A DNA stretch of 34,795 bases from Chthoniobacteraceae bacterium (GTDB taxonomy: Bacteria > Verrucomicrobiota > Verrucomicrobiia > Chthoniobacterales > Chthoniobacteraceae): positions 1 to 34,795 of the forward strand of contig CANFNA010000015.1 of NCBI GenBank assembly GCA_947448395.1, read 5' to 3'. Below the pieces are notes generated by a model. It made no database searches and had not been told where the DNA came from. It worked only from the letters and a program-made list of their open reading frames with translations. Shown one piece after another: positions 8,413 to 15,997 of this stretch. Made by a program: the position numbers and the translations under genes. Within the stretch, counting starts at the first letter, position 1. Every line of letters starts with the position of its first letter.

Positions 8413-10499
8413 TTCCAGAGATAGGTGAATTGACGACTACCTGTTTGCGAAGACGACTCTTCGAGGACCTGTGCGCCTTCGGGGTGGATGGGCGCGGGAT
8501 GTGTGGTTGAAGAAGATGTCCACTCGAGTGTTCTCCTAAAACCGTTGGGAATCCCTTCAAACCGATCGAAGCCTTTGTCTTGGCCGTGGCTGAGGAGGAA
8601 GACTGGGTTTCCCTCCTTATCAAGTTTGTAACCCTCGAAGCGGAATGGAGCAGTGGCTGAGTCCTGTAATTTCCAACGTCCAAGCACTCGGCCTGATGGT
8701 TTTTCAAAAGGTGTGAAGCGCGAGAACCAAGTGTTATAGGCATCGAAGAACTTGCCCTCCCATGCGAGCGCGGGTTGCCCTGTTTTTCCGTCATACGCGA
8801 GATGGATTCCCGTCGGGAATCCGACTAAGACGGCGTGCGATCCGACGCCTTCCATAAAAGTGCGCTGTACGATGGGCCTGTCTTTGGGAATGAGGTCAAA
8901 CTCTCCGTGACTCTTTTGCGGGAAACCCTCTGGCTCTCCATTTGCGCTTTTAGCAAACGAATAGATCGAAGCGATTTGGAGGTCTGTATTTCCGCCGCAG
9001 ATTTGGAGGTTCGATGCGGTGCCGTTTGGCCAGAAAGACGGCATGAGCGTTCCTGGACGATAGGCGGCAGGGTTAATGAGATATTCGCGGAGCCATTCTG
9101 CGGTGAGTCGGTTGCCGATGTTGCTTAGATCCAAGGCTTGTATGCCGAGGGCTGGTTGAGAGCCCCAACGATGGCAAGTGATACATCCAATGCCCCCGTT
9201 GGTTCCCAGGAGTTTCCGCCCCGCGCTATCGTCTCCTCCGGGCAACGGCTTTTCAGCACGCGCATCTGTTTTTGCGAGGAGCGAGGCGAGGCCGTTAGTG
9301 GATTTTCCAAAGATCGGCATCTTCGTGTGCAAGTAGGGGCGCACTCGGTAATCCCCGGAAAGAACCTTTTCAAGCCACTCCGGGCGAAGCTTTCGTCCTA
9401 CAGCGGTTAGCGGGGGCGGGTATCTGCCGGTGTCTCCTAGATTATGATCGCCGCCAAAATAGGCCTTCCGAGCCGCGTCCGGGCCGCCAGATCCAGAGCG
9501 ATCATGGCAGGCGGTGCAATTCAGCGCTTCTAAAGAAAGTGAAACCACCAAAGCATCGGAAGGTGTCTCGGGTCTCTTTTTTAAGAAAAGTTCAAGGGAC
9601 TGCCTCTGCTGGTCGGAGAGATTATATTCGGGAATGCCAATCGCGGGTTTGAGAGCGAGACATCCTTTCTGCATATTTGACAGCGGCACGACACTCGCTG
9701 CGGTTTCTTTTGGGAGTTCATGGCAAGCAGCGCATCGCGCTTCTCGAATCAACACTTCTCCCCGCTTAGCCAGAGCTGCATCTTGCGGCCAATCCTCGAT
9801 ACTGTTCGCTGCGACTCCATTACTGCCCTCAAACCGCATTAAATAGCCGGAAACATCGACGACGTCGTCATCTTCGGCAACAAACTTTGGCATGCGGCCG
9901 TCTGATCGATGTTTGAGCGGATCTTTCAAGAAATCGACCAGAGAGATGATTGAGTATTTAGAGGGGATTTCTGGGAATGCGATCGATGCGTAAGTGAATT
10001 CAGCGGCCTTAGGAATTCCTTCCGGAGGTTGAAACTCTGGGTCTGGTGCATGGCAGGCCACGCATCCGGAGGAATGAAAGAGGTCGCGACCTCGAGCACT
10101 GTTGATGTGGCGAGGAGGTTTCGTTTTCGATGCGGGCGATTTGAGGGAGGCCAAATAGGCAAGGATGGCGTCGACATCAGCAGCGGGAACGCCGTGTATC
10201 AGGCTGGGCATGGTGGTTCCAACGCGTGTTTCAGAGGGGTTTTCGAGGAATTGCTTCACCCATTCGCGGTGGAACTTTTTATCGATACCGGATAGCTGGG
10301 GTCCTTTTCGCTCTGGGAGCCCAGTGCTGCCCTCGTGACACCGTACACAATTTAGTTCGTTAAAAAGAAGCCTGCCTCCCTCAGCACTAGGGGCGTCCGC
10401 ATGAAATCGATTGAATCCCACCACAAAAGGCTCTGCGATGGCCCCAGGGGCGGTTAGAGCGAGCGCGGTAGAAATGAGCAGCAAGCGGATTGCGTTCAT
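8409..10499 (-). CDS. Secreted pentaheme c-type cytochrome with C-terminal extension
   Basis: A 696-residue periplasmic protein with a cleavable signal (MNAIRLLLIS, Ala-rich end near residue 22) and five CxxCH heme-attachment motifs: CVRCH (51-55), CVACH (146-150), CAACH (256-260), CTACH (328-332) and CITCH (439-443). Methionines that could be distal ligands follow in TMPSLIHG, GRMPKF, TKMPIFG and LMPSFWPNG. After the last heme module about 200 residues form a different, beta-rich domain (with GVGSHAVLVGFP and HLAYDGKTGQPALAWEGKFFD) that also occurs in Verrucomicrobiota cytochromes. Role: electron transfer, very probably from the dehydrogenase-like propeller encoded next. It overlaps both neighbours by four bases (ATGA), the mark of a tightly coupled operon. 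Heme attachment would need the ResB/CcsA pair encoded at 17060-20516. Confidence 0.9.
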   Translation of the reverse strand: MNAIRLLLISTALALTAPGAIAEPFVVGFNRFHADAPSAEGGRLLFNELNCVRCHEGSTGLPERKGPQLSGIDKKFHREWVKQFLENPSETRVGTTMPSLIHGVPAADVDAILAYLASLKSPASKTKPPRHINSARGRDLFHSSGCVACHAPDPEFQPPEGIPKAAEFTYASIAFPEIPSKYSIISLVDFLKDPLKHRSDGRMPKFVAEDDDVVDVSGYLMRFEGSNGVAANSIEDWPQDAALAKRGEVLIREARCAACHELPKETAASVVPLSNMQKGCLALKPAIGIPEYNLSDQQRQSLELFLKKRPETPSDALVVSLSLEALNCTACHDRSGSGGPDAARKAYFGGDHNLGDTGRYPPPLTAVGRKLRPEWLEKVLSGDYRVRPYLHTKMPIFGKSTNGLASLLAKTDARAEKPLPGGDDSAGRKLLGTNGGIGCITCHRWGSQPALGIQALDLSNIGNRLTAEWLREYLINPAAYRPGTLMPSFWPNGTASNLQICGGNTDLQIASIYSFAKSANGEPEGFPQKSHGEFDLIPKDRPIVQRTFMEGVGSHAVLVGFPTGIHLAYDGKTGQPALAWEGKFFDAYNTWFSRFTPFEKPSGRVLGRWKLQDSATAPFRFEGYKLDKEGNPVFLLSHGQDKGFDRFEGIPNGFRRTLEWTSSSTTHPAPIHPEGAQVLEESSSQTGSRQFTYLWK

Positions 10500-11413
10500 A
10501 CGGTTGCTTCCAAGCAGGAGTCGATGTAGGCCCTAGCTCGTTTCACTGCACTCGTAACCTCTTCAACAGTCGGCAGAATAGGGATTCCGCGGGGTGTGGG
10601 GTGCATGAATAGGGAAACGAGTCCAGAAAACTGGATCTGCCGAAGCGCCTTAACGATAGGGCGATAATCGAGCCCTCCGCCGAACCCTGGCAGCTGTTGT
10701 AATTCAATCTCCTTAGCGACTTTGGTCCGCGCGCCTTCGGAGTATTCCTGAAAATAGATGAAAGGGATCTGAGACGCGCCCAAGTCTTGAATGAGAGAGG
10801 GGATTTGGTCAGTCCAATGGTGGAGATGGTGGAAGGCCAAGGCGACTCCGACAGAGCGGTAAGGGTTGAGTTCGCCAAAATAACGGAGGGAATCCGGATG
10901 ATGCAAAGTGGAACCTTGGTGATTTTCGATAGCAATGGTGATACCGAGCTCAGCGGCCTTTTCGGCGTGAGGCCTAAGGGATTCGAAAAACGACCTGATT
11001 GTGTTTTTCAACTCCGAGCCCGTTACATCAGTTTTCCCCGGGAAGCCTGTGAGCACGATCTTTCCGCCATGCTGGTTGAGCCAAGCCATTTCCTCTTGGA
11101 CTCGGAATGGGCCGAGGGGATAGCAGGTGCTGACTCCTAATTTGACTTGGTGCCTTGATAGCAAAGAGGCGAAGGCCTCGTCTCCCATCTCTCGGATTTG
11201 TTCGCGTTGATTGCCATGCACGCGGCACCAGACATCAAGAGCCTCGCACCCTGACTTGGCGACCTCTGGAAGGATGGATTCCAGAGGCATCTCGCCGTAG
11301 AGCGCTGAAGAAAGAACATATCGCAACTTAAAACTAGATTCAGGCGCCGCCAACGAGCGCCTTGAAGTCGAAGTTGCGGCGAGGGCGCAGAGGAAATGGC
11401 GTCGTGAGAGCAT
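10496..11413 (-). CDS. Exported TIM-barrel sugar phosphate isomerase/epimerase-like protein
   Basis: A 305-residue protein of the xylose isomerase-like TIM barrel (AP endonuclease 2) superfamily. It starts with a twin-arginine motif (SRRHFLCALAA), so it is probably folded in the cytoplasm and exported by Tat. Barrel landmarks are the opening strand (LRYVLSSALYG), SGCEALDVWC, GITIAIENHQG (the Glu is a usual metal ligand), VGVALAFHHLHHW, and a closing FMHPTPRG. Such proteins in PVC bacteria usually act as isomerases, epimerases or lyases on sugars or keto-sugars, with a divalent metal. The reaction here cannot be fixed from sequence. Overlaps the cytochrome gene by four bases and lies 44 bases after the DJ-1-type gene; export suggests it works on the product of the periplasmic dehydrogenase. 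Confidence 0.82.
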   Translation of the reverse strand: MLSRRHFLCALAATSTSRRSLAAPESSFKLRYVLSSALYGEMPLESILPEVAKSGCEALDVWCRVHGNQREQIREMGDEAFASLLSRHQVKLGVSTCYPLGPFRVQEEMAWLNQHGGKIVLTGFPGKTDVTGSELKNTIRSFFESLRPHAEKAAELGITIAIENHQGSTLHHPDSLRYFGELNPYRSVGVALAFHHLHHWTDQIPSLIQDLGASQIPFIYFQEYSEGARTKVAKEIELQQLPGFGGGLDYRPIVKALRQIQFSGLVSLFMHPTPRGIPILPTVEEVTSAVKRARAYIDSCLEATV

Positions 11414-11457
11414 GGCGCGTTTTGGAAGGGGCTAGTCGCGTTGCAGAAGCCGTCGCT

Positions 11458-12024
11458 TTAAGCGCCGCTTTGCGAATCGAGCATGCGAATCCACGGAGCG
11501 ATGAAATGACCGCTATCGTGGTAGGTGCGTCCGCTGACCATATGACGGTCGATGACGCACGGCTCATTCACATAGATCCCGCCGCAGACCTCTAAGTCGA
11601 ATTTGCACTTTGCGACGGTTGCCATACGGAGACCTTTGACGATTCCAGCGCGCGCTGGGATTTCAACGCCGTGGCAGACGCTTGCCATGGGCTTTTGATG
11701 GTCCCAGAACCAACGGGTGATGCGCAGAAGATCTTCGTCCTCGCGGATGTATTCTGGGGCCCGTCCTCCGCTGAAGAAAATGCCGGCATAGTCCTCTGGG
11801 TTGATGTCTTTGAAAGCGATCTCAGCATCAATGGAGTAGCCTTCCCATTCTTTGGTGATGGTCCATCCAGGTTTGATTTCGTGAAGGACCATTTGGTACT
11901 TGCGCTTTTCTGGAGCAGCAACGACTGGCTGATAGCCGCCCTCAATCAAGCGGTAGTAAGGATAGAGAGTATCGACCGTTTCGGTTGCGTCGCCGACGAT
12001 AATTAGGACTTTAGGATGTGACAT
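11458..12024 (-). CDS. DJ-1/PfpI superfamily protein
   Basis: A 188-residue cytoplasmic protein (no signal) with the DJ-1/PfpI class I glutamine amidotransferase-like fold. The N-terminal strand KVLIIVGDATE carries the Glu (residue 15) that typically contacts the nucleophile. The nucleophile elbow is ASVCHGVEIPARAG with Cys117-His118. FFSGGRAPEYIRED is the family glycine-rich loop, and the C-terminus has the GRTYHDSGHFI strand and helix. Known members act as deglycases, glyoxalases, chaperones or proteases; substrates are rarely predictable. It is the first gene of the operon running from 12024 to 6916 and its start faces the XylR-like regulator across 156 bases. It may repair or detoxify reactive carbonyl products of the sugar oxidation encoded downstream; that is inference. 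Confidence 0.9.
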   Translation of the reverse strand: MSHPKVLIIVGDATETVDTLYPYYRLIEGGYQPVVAAPEKRKYQMVLHEIKPGWTITKEWEGYSIDAEIAFKDINPEDYAGIFFSGGRAPEYIREDEDLLRITRWFWDHQKPMASVCHGVEIPARAGIVKGLRMATVAKCKFDLEVCGGIYVNEPCVIDRHMVSGRTYHDSGHFIAPWIRMLDSQSGA

Positions 12025-12180
12025 GAGCAGAAGTGAGGAAGCGAGATTACACGAGCCGACTTCACTTTTTGGGCAAGCAGAAAACTCGTTTCAGTCCCTC
12101 ATCATAATAGGCCTTTTCTGGTTTGTGATTCCGATTATGATGCAGCGGCACTACGATTTTTCGTCACCCCAATTGCAATC
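12025..12180. promoter_or_regulatory. Divergent promoter region with an inverted repeat (candidate operator)
   Basis: This 156-base gap separates the DJ-1-type operon (left) from the XylR-like regulator (right), so it must hold both promoters. It contains a perfect 9-bp inverted repeat, CATCATAAT at 12100-12108 and ATTATGATG at 12134-12142, with a 25-base spacer, so the two half-sites lie about three helical turns apart. AraC/XylR-type dimers commonly bind pairs of half-sites in such divergent regions, making this a plausible operator for autoregulation and operon control. No convincing -10/-35 pair was identified. Operator function is inferred from position only. Confidence 0.4.
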
Positions 12181-13365
12181 ATGATAGGTCGTGATCATTC
12201 CATGCCGAGGGTCGCGCTTTTGATTGAAACCACTCGCAGCTACGCCCGTGAAGTGCTCTCAGGGGTTCGTCGTTATCTGGATGAACATGGGCCATGGTCG
12301 ACGTATTTGGAGCTGCGTGCTTTGGACTCTCCACCTCCACAGTGGCTCCGAGAGTGGGATGGTGATGGAATTTTAGCGCGGACGATGAGCGTAGAGATGG
12401 ACAAGGCACTCTCCGTGACAGGACTCCCTGTGGTGGAGCTGAGAGCCACCCATTTTTCAAGTCATCGGCCGTTTGTGGGGATGGATAATGTGCAAATTGG
12501 AAGGATGGCCGCGGAACACTTTCTGGAACGCGGATACCGCGTCTTTGCGGCTTACAGTCTGGAGACGGAGCGGTTTTTTGAGGAGCGTGTGAACACGTTT
12601 GTTTGTGAATTGAAGGCTAAGGGGTTTCCCTGCGAGGTGCTCCCCGAGAAGAAATCGGATACAGCAGAGGACTGGGAAAAAAGCCAGTTGAGGCTCATGA
12701 ACTGGCTTTCACAGCTCCCTAAACCAGTGGCGATCTTTGCGGCTAACGATCAGCTTGGAGTACGCCTTTTAGAAGCGTGCCGGCGCTCCGGAATTGCGGT
12801 GCCCGAGGAGGTGGCTGTGATGGGGGCAGAGAACGAGGAAACCTTATGTGCATTCGCGAGTCCAAAGCTGAGCAGTGTGCAACTCGATGGCTTTTCTGTG
12901 GGCTTCGCGGCAGCAAAACTTCTTGATGGCCTCATGCGTTTTAAGCGAGGCATGGAGACTCGCCCCGAGAACGTTTTGATCAAGCCGAAAGGGGTCGTAG
13001 TTCGGGGCTCGTCGGATCAGTTCATGATTGCTGACCAGCTAGTGGCGCATGCGGCGCGATTGATCCGTGAAAACGCGACTTTTGGATTAAATGTCGATGA
13101 GTTGTGTCGTCGGTTGAACGTTTCTCGCAGCACGCTAGATCGCAGAATGAAGGGTGCATTGAAGCGAACGCCGAAAGAGGAAATTCTGCGTGTACGCTTC
13201 CGCGAAGTGCATCGATTACTGCGGGAGACGGATTTGACCGTCGAAGCCATTGCGAGCCAGACGGGATTTACAGGTGCGCAGTACCTCCATGAAGCCTTTC
13301 GAAGTGAATTCGGAGTGACTCCAGGTGACTTTCGGTTGTCTGCCGTTTCAAATCGCGAACGTTGA
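12181..13365 (+). CDS. XylR-type transcriptional regulator (LacI-like sensor fused to AraC HTH)
   Basis: A 394-residue regulator of the XylR family: an N-terminal periplasmic-binding-protein-like ligand domain and a C-terminal AraC DNA-binding domain. The sensor starts with VALLIETTRSYAREVLSGVRRY, the family opening, and has GMDNVQIGRMAAEHFLERGY, VAIFAANDQLGVRLLEACR and VPEEVAVMGAENEETLC. The AraC part (about 283-388) has two helix-turn-helix units, LNVDELCRRLNVSRSTLDRR and VEAIASQTGFTGAQYLHEAF, ending with FGVTPGDFR. Such proteins sense a sugar, xylose in E. coli; in Verrucomicrobiota the sugar varies. It is divergent to the 6916-12024 operon and close to the CE7 esterase gene, so the sensed ligand may be a sugar processed by them. 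An alternative ATG lies at 12202 (MPRVALL), which fits family starts as well. Confidence 0.93.
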   Translation: MIGRDHSMPRVALLIETTRSYAREVLSGVRRYLDEHGPWSTYLELRALDSPPPQWLREWDGDGILARTMSVEMDKALSVTGLPVVELRATHFSSHRPFVGMDNVQIGRMAAEHFLERGYRVFAAYSLETERFFEERVNTFVCELKAKGFPCEVLPEKKSDTAEDWEKSQLRLMNWLSQLPKPVAIFAANDQLGVRLLEACRRSGIAVPEEVAVMGAENEETLCAFASPKLSSVQLDGFSVGFAAAKLLDGLMRFKRGMETRPENVLIKPKGVVVRGSSDQFMIADQLVAHAARLIRENATFGLNVDELCRRLNVSRSTLDRRMKGALKRTPKEEILRVRFREVHRLLRETDLTVEAIASQTGFTGAQYLHEAFRSEFGVTPGDFRLSAVSNRER

Positions 13366-13385
13366 AGAGCCTTACCGGCTCTTTT
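13365..13385. terminator. Hairpin between the converging XylR-like and CE7 genes
   Basis: A perfect 7-bp stem (AAGAGCC at 13365-13371, GGCTCTT at 13377-13383) with a 5-base loop is followed by only two more T residues on the plus strand. It begins in the stop codon of the regulator, and its loop contains the stop codon of the oppositely oriented esterase gene. It may serve as a compact terminator for the plus-strand gene, but the T run is short. Confidence 0.4.
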
Positions 13386-14697
13386 GTTGCTCGATATGCT
13401 TCAGAACGGCATCCGCCATGGCGGCGCTGGATTTGTTCGATTGAGCGTGGCCGCTAAGGATGTCGTTTTCGATATGCTTTGCAACGGGTACGCGATTGTA
13501 AGCCGCATAAACGCTACTTGGAGGACAGGTGGTATCGATGAAGCCGACGGTAAAGCAGCAACCGGATGCTTTAATCCGTGAGGCAAAATTCGCGGCATCA
13601 ATATAGCGCGACGCCTCGAGAATCTGCGCGTCTGGTTTTCCTGAATCGATGGTGGGAACGATTTTAGGCCAGCCCGCGATCCGATTGGCCACCATCCCAG
13701 AATGGTCGCATCCGGCGGGAACGCCTGCAGAGAAAAAAGTGACACGAGGGTCTAGTCCAGCGGCGACGATTGCTTGGTAACCTCCTTGGCTGCTGCCGTA
13801 GACGACGACGCTTTTCCCATCCCACTCGGGCCTTGCAGTGAGCACATCAATTGCACGAACCAAGCGCAGGAACATCCCGCGGAAGTAAGAAGTATCGCGA
13901 GATTCACGACCATCATACCGGTAGGTCTTAAGAGCGCCTTCCAGCAGGCCCTTATAAAACTCGTCCGGCTTTCCGTTGGGAATGCCGTGCGCGTTGATAT
14001 CCATCGCGAGAAAGCCTTTCGACGCCCAGCCGGTTGCGGATCCGAGACTGCTGCCTCTGACTCCGGCGCCGTGGACCGTTAATATGATTGGCAGGCTTTT
14101 GGGCTTCGCTTGCGCGGGAATTGCTAGATAGCCGGAGACGGGTGCGCCGATACACGGAGCCTGCAGATCAAAGGCTTCCACTGACTTGTTTGGCTGAGAA
14201 ACCGGGGTGAGTTCAGGAGATAAAGGGACTTTCGAAAGCAGGGCCTTTTGAGAGGACCAGAAGGAATCAAAGTCGTCAGGAACTGGAAGGCTCCCTTGTA
14301 TTTTCTCGGGATCAATTCCTGCCCCAGCAAGCGCTGTCAGCGGTTTTTCTTTTGGCGTTTCGCGGTACGATACCCGGAGTTGAAGAAAGCCGGGTTCATC
14401 CAGTTTTCCGGTGACGGAAGCCTTCCCGTTTTCAAGGGATGCCTTTCCCTGCAGGTTTAGCGGTAAGCCGTCTTTTAATAGGGACCACTCCACTTCGCCC
14501 GAGGCTACAGGAGTTCCCGAATGAGTGACGTGAATGTTGAAGAGAACATCTTCCGACTTTTTGTAGATGGCACTTTCTCGCTCTGCCCGAGCGGTGATTT
14601 TAACCGAACTTTCCGGCGCAGATGGGGGTGTTTGTGCCCCGTGCAGGTGGAAAGAAAGAAGGAGGAATGATAACGCGAGAAAAGCGCGGCGTTGCAT
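13372..14697 (-). CDS. CE7-family acetyl (xylan) esterase with N-terminal Ig-like domain, secreted
   Basis: A 441-residue secreted alpha/beta hydrolase. The signal peptide is MQRRAFLALSFLLLSFHLHG. Residues about 33-130 look like an immunoglobulin-like beta domain (KSEDVLFNIHVTHSGTPVASG), typical of the long Verrucomicrobiota/Planctomycetota form. Then comes the acetyl xylan esterase/cephalosporin C deacetylase domain: LPVPDDFDSFW, TVHGAG (oxyanion region), YRYDGRESRDTSYFRGMFL, the nucleophile elbow VVVYGSSQGG (Ser303), GFIDTTCPPSS (Asp388) and SGHAQS (His417). CE7 enzymes remove acetyl groups from short acetylated xylo-oligosaccharides and other acetyl esters. The 50-base gap to the upstream EF-hand gene suggests one operon. 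Convergent with the XylR-like regulator, which may sense a released sugar. Confidence 0.92.
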   Translation of the reverse strand: MQRRAFLALSFLLLSFHLHGAQTPPSAPESSVKITARAERESAIYKKSEDVLFNIHVTHSGTPVASGEVEWSLLKDGLPLNLQGKASLENGKASVTGKLDEPGFLQLRVSYRETPKEKPLTALAGAGIDPEKIQGSLPVPDDFDSFWSSQKALLSKVPLSPELTPVSQPNKSVEAFDLQAPCIGAPVSGYLAIPAQAKPKSLPIILTVHGAGVRGSSLGSATGWASKGFLAMDINAHGIPNGKPDEFYKGLLEGALKTYRYDGRESRDTSYFRGMFLRLVRAIDVLTARPEWDGKSVVVYGSSQGGYQAIVAAGLDPRVTFFSAGVPAGCDHSGMVANRIAGWPKIVPTIDSGKPDAQILEASRYIDAANFASRIKASGCCFTVGFIDTTCPPSSVYAAYNRVPVAKHIENDILSGHAQSNKSSAAMADAVLKHIEQQKSR

Positions 14698-14747
14698 GAG
14701 GTGATCTGGAGAGGGGTGGAAGGAGCGAAACGACTGCGGTTGCGGCG

Positions 14748-15041
14748 CTATTTCTTTTTGGTAGGAGCAGGCAACTTGATGACCGCGAGTTCTGCTTCAT
14801 CCAATTTTCCATCGTTATTGGTATCCAATAATTTGAGCGCTGAATCCCCTTCCGAGAAGGCTTTGAGCAGGGCCTCTTTTTCGTTTGGATCGAGGATGCC
14901 GTTGCCATTGGTATCGAAACGGGCGCAGCCGTAAGTACCGGATATTTTCCCATCATCCTTTTTTCCCTTTGCCAGGGCGGGAAGAGAGGAGAGGGCGATT
15001 GCTGAGATCGTTGCAATGACGAGGGAGATGTTTTGTTTCAT
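14748..15041 (-). CDS. Small secreted EF-hand protein
   Basis: A 97-residue protein with a signal peptide (MKQNISLVIATISAIALSSL, cleavage near PALA) and two complete 12-residue EF-hand loops: D43-TNGNGILDPN-E54 and D73-TNNDGKLDEA-E84. Both carry Asp/Asn at positions 1, 3, 5 and 9 and Glu at 12, so they should bind calcium. The tail is Lys-rich. The ATG at 15041 is chosen because a longer upstream frame would put the signal peptide in the middle of the protein. Small EF-hand proteins with one or two loops are common as secreted or dockerin-like proteins in PVC bacteria; no function is assigned. It precedes the CE7 esterase gene by 50 bases and is divergent from the SGNH hydrolase. Confidence 0.85.
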   Translation of the reverse strand: MKQNISLVIATISAIALSSLPALAKGKKDDGKISGTYGCARFDTNGNGILDPNEKEALLKAFSEGDSALKLLDTNNDGKLDEAELAVIKLPAPTKKK

Positions 15042-15215
15042 GGGAGGGAGGTTGTTGAAGACCAGGCATCGAACCGTGGGCTCGATGCGTACTGTAGTGA
15101 CGGGGCCGATTGTAGGGGTGTTTTTCCGGAGTGCGAGTCTCGAGGAGTCGGGCAACTGAGAGGAATCGACACCGAGGATGTCGACGTGCCTGAGTATAAG
15201 TGTTAACGAGACACA
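15042..15215. promoter_or_regulatory. Divergent intergenic region, EF-hand and SGNH hydrolase genes
   Basis: This 174-base gap must contain promoters for both directions. It holds a short inverted repeat, TCGACA (15166-15171) and TGTCGA (15179-15184), with a 7-base spacer, located 32 bases before the SGNH start, a position where an operator could act. No promoter boxes were confidently recognised and no strong Shine-Dalgarno sequence precedes either start. Confidence 0.3.
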
Positions 15216-15923
15216 ATGAGAGCCTTCCACCCTTGGACAAAAATCAGACACGTCTTTCTGAGCGTCCTTTTATCCTCGTTGAGTTTGATGTGTTTTGCGG
15301 TCGATGAGCAGGTCGGCGGGTTTGAGAAGTGGGAGAAGTCGGTTGCCGATTTTGAGAAAAATGATGCGCTTCAACCTCCGGAAAAAAATGGGATCGTTTT
15401 TGTGGGAAGCTCCAGCATCCGGAAGTGGACGACGTTGTCTGAGGATTTTCCAGACCAGCGGTTGATTAATAGAGGTTTTGGCGGATCGCAAATGGAGGAT
15501 GCCGCTTATTTTGCAGACCGCCTTGTCCTAGCTTACGCGCCAAGATTCATTGTCCTCTACGCGGGCGGAAACGATATTAACGCGCACAAATCTGCTGAGC
15601 AGGTGCTTTCGTCGTTCCAAAAGTTTGTGGAGAAAATCCGAGCCAAGCAGCCAGAAACGCCGATTGCCTGCATTTCGATAGCGGGCAATCCGAAAAGGTG
15701 GTCGCAAGTGGCTGAGGTGATTAAGGCGAATGCTTTGATCGAGATTTATACAAAGCAGACTCCTGGGCTGCTTTTCATCGACGTCTTTCACGCGATGCTT
15801 GGGGTGGACGGGTTGCCACGCCCGGAGATTTTTAGTTCAGACCAACTCCACATGAATGCGGAGGGGTACAAGCTTTGGACGAAGATTATCGGGCCGTATC
15901 TCCCAAAATCCAAAGTGCCTTAA
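15216..15923 (+). CDS. Secreted SGNH/GDSL-family hydrolase
   Basis: A 235-residue secreted hydrolase, with a signal peptide reaching about residue 29 (HVFLSVLLSSLSLMCFA). All four SGNH blocks are visible: block I VFVGSSSIRKW (nucleophile Ser66, in the GSSSIR variant of GDS), block II NRGFGGSQ (Gly90), block III LYAGGNDIN (Asn119) and block V SSDQLHMNAEGY (Asp209, His212). This variant is common for bacterial PAF acetylhydrolase-like and carbohydrate acetylesterases. The physiological substrate is not known; acetylated glycans are plausible, because the neighbour across the divergent promoter region is an operon with a CE7 acetyl esterase. It converges on sufT. Confidence 0.92.
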   Translation: MRAFHPWTKIRHVFLSVLLSSLSLMCFAVDEQVGGFEKWEKSVADFEKNDALQPPEKNGIVFVGSSSIRKWTTLSEDFPDQRLINRGFGGSQMEDAAYFADRLVLAYAPRFIVLYAGGNDINAHKSAEQVLSSFQKFVEKIRAKQPETPIACISIAGNPKRWSQVAEVIKANALIEIYTKQTPGLLFIDVFHAMLGVDGLPRPEIFSSDQLHMNAEGYKLWTKIIGPYLPKSKVP

Positions 15924-15949
15924 GGCTTGTCGAAGGCGCTGTTTGAAGC

Positions 15950-15985
15950 GGTTGAGAAAACGGTAGGAGCTTGAGGCTCTCAACC
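15950..15985. terminator. Inverted repeat between converging SGNH and sufT genes (weak terminator candidate)
   Basis: A perfect 8-bp inverted repeat, GGTTGAGA (15950-15957) and TCTCAACC (15978-15985), with a 20-base loop that has a smaller GAGC/GCTC hairpin inside. It lies between two converging genes, where a bidirectional terminator is expected, but lacks a T run on either side. Confidence 0.3.
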
Positions 15986-15997
15986 GGCAGGGTCGGA

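Noticed and set aside
15042-15251. Extension of the EF-hand gene by 70 codons upstream
   Set aside because: It would bury the signal peptide inside the protein and overlap the start of the divergent SGNH gene.
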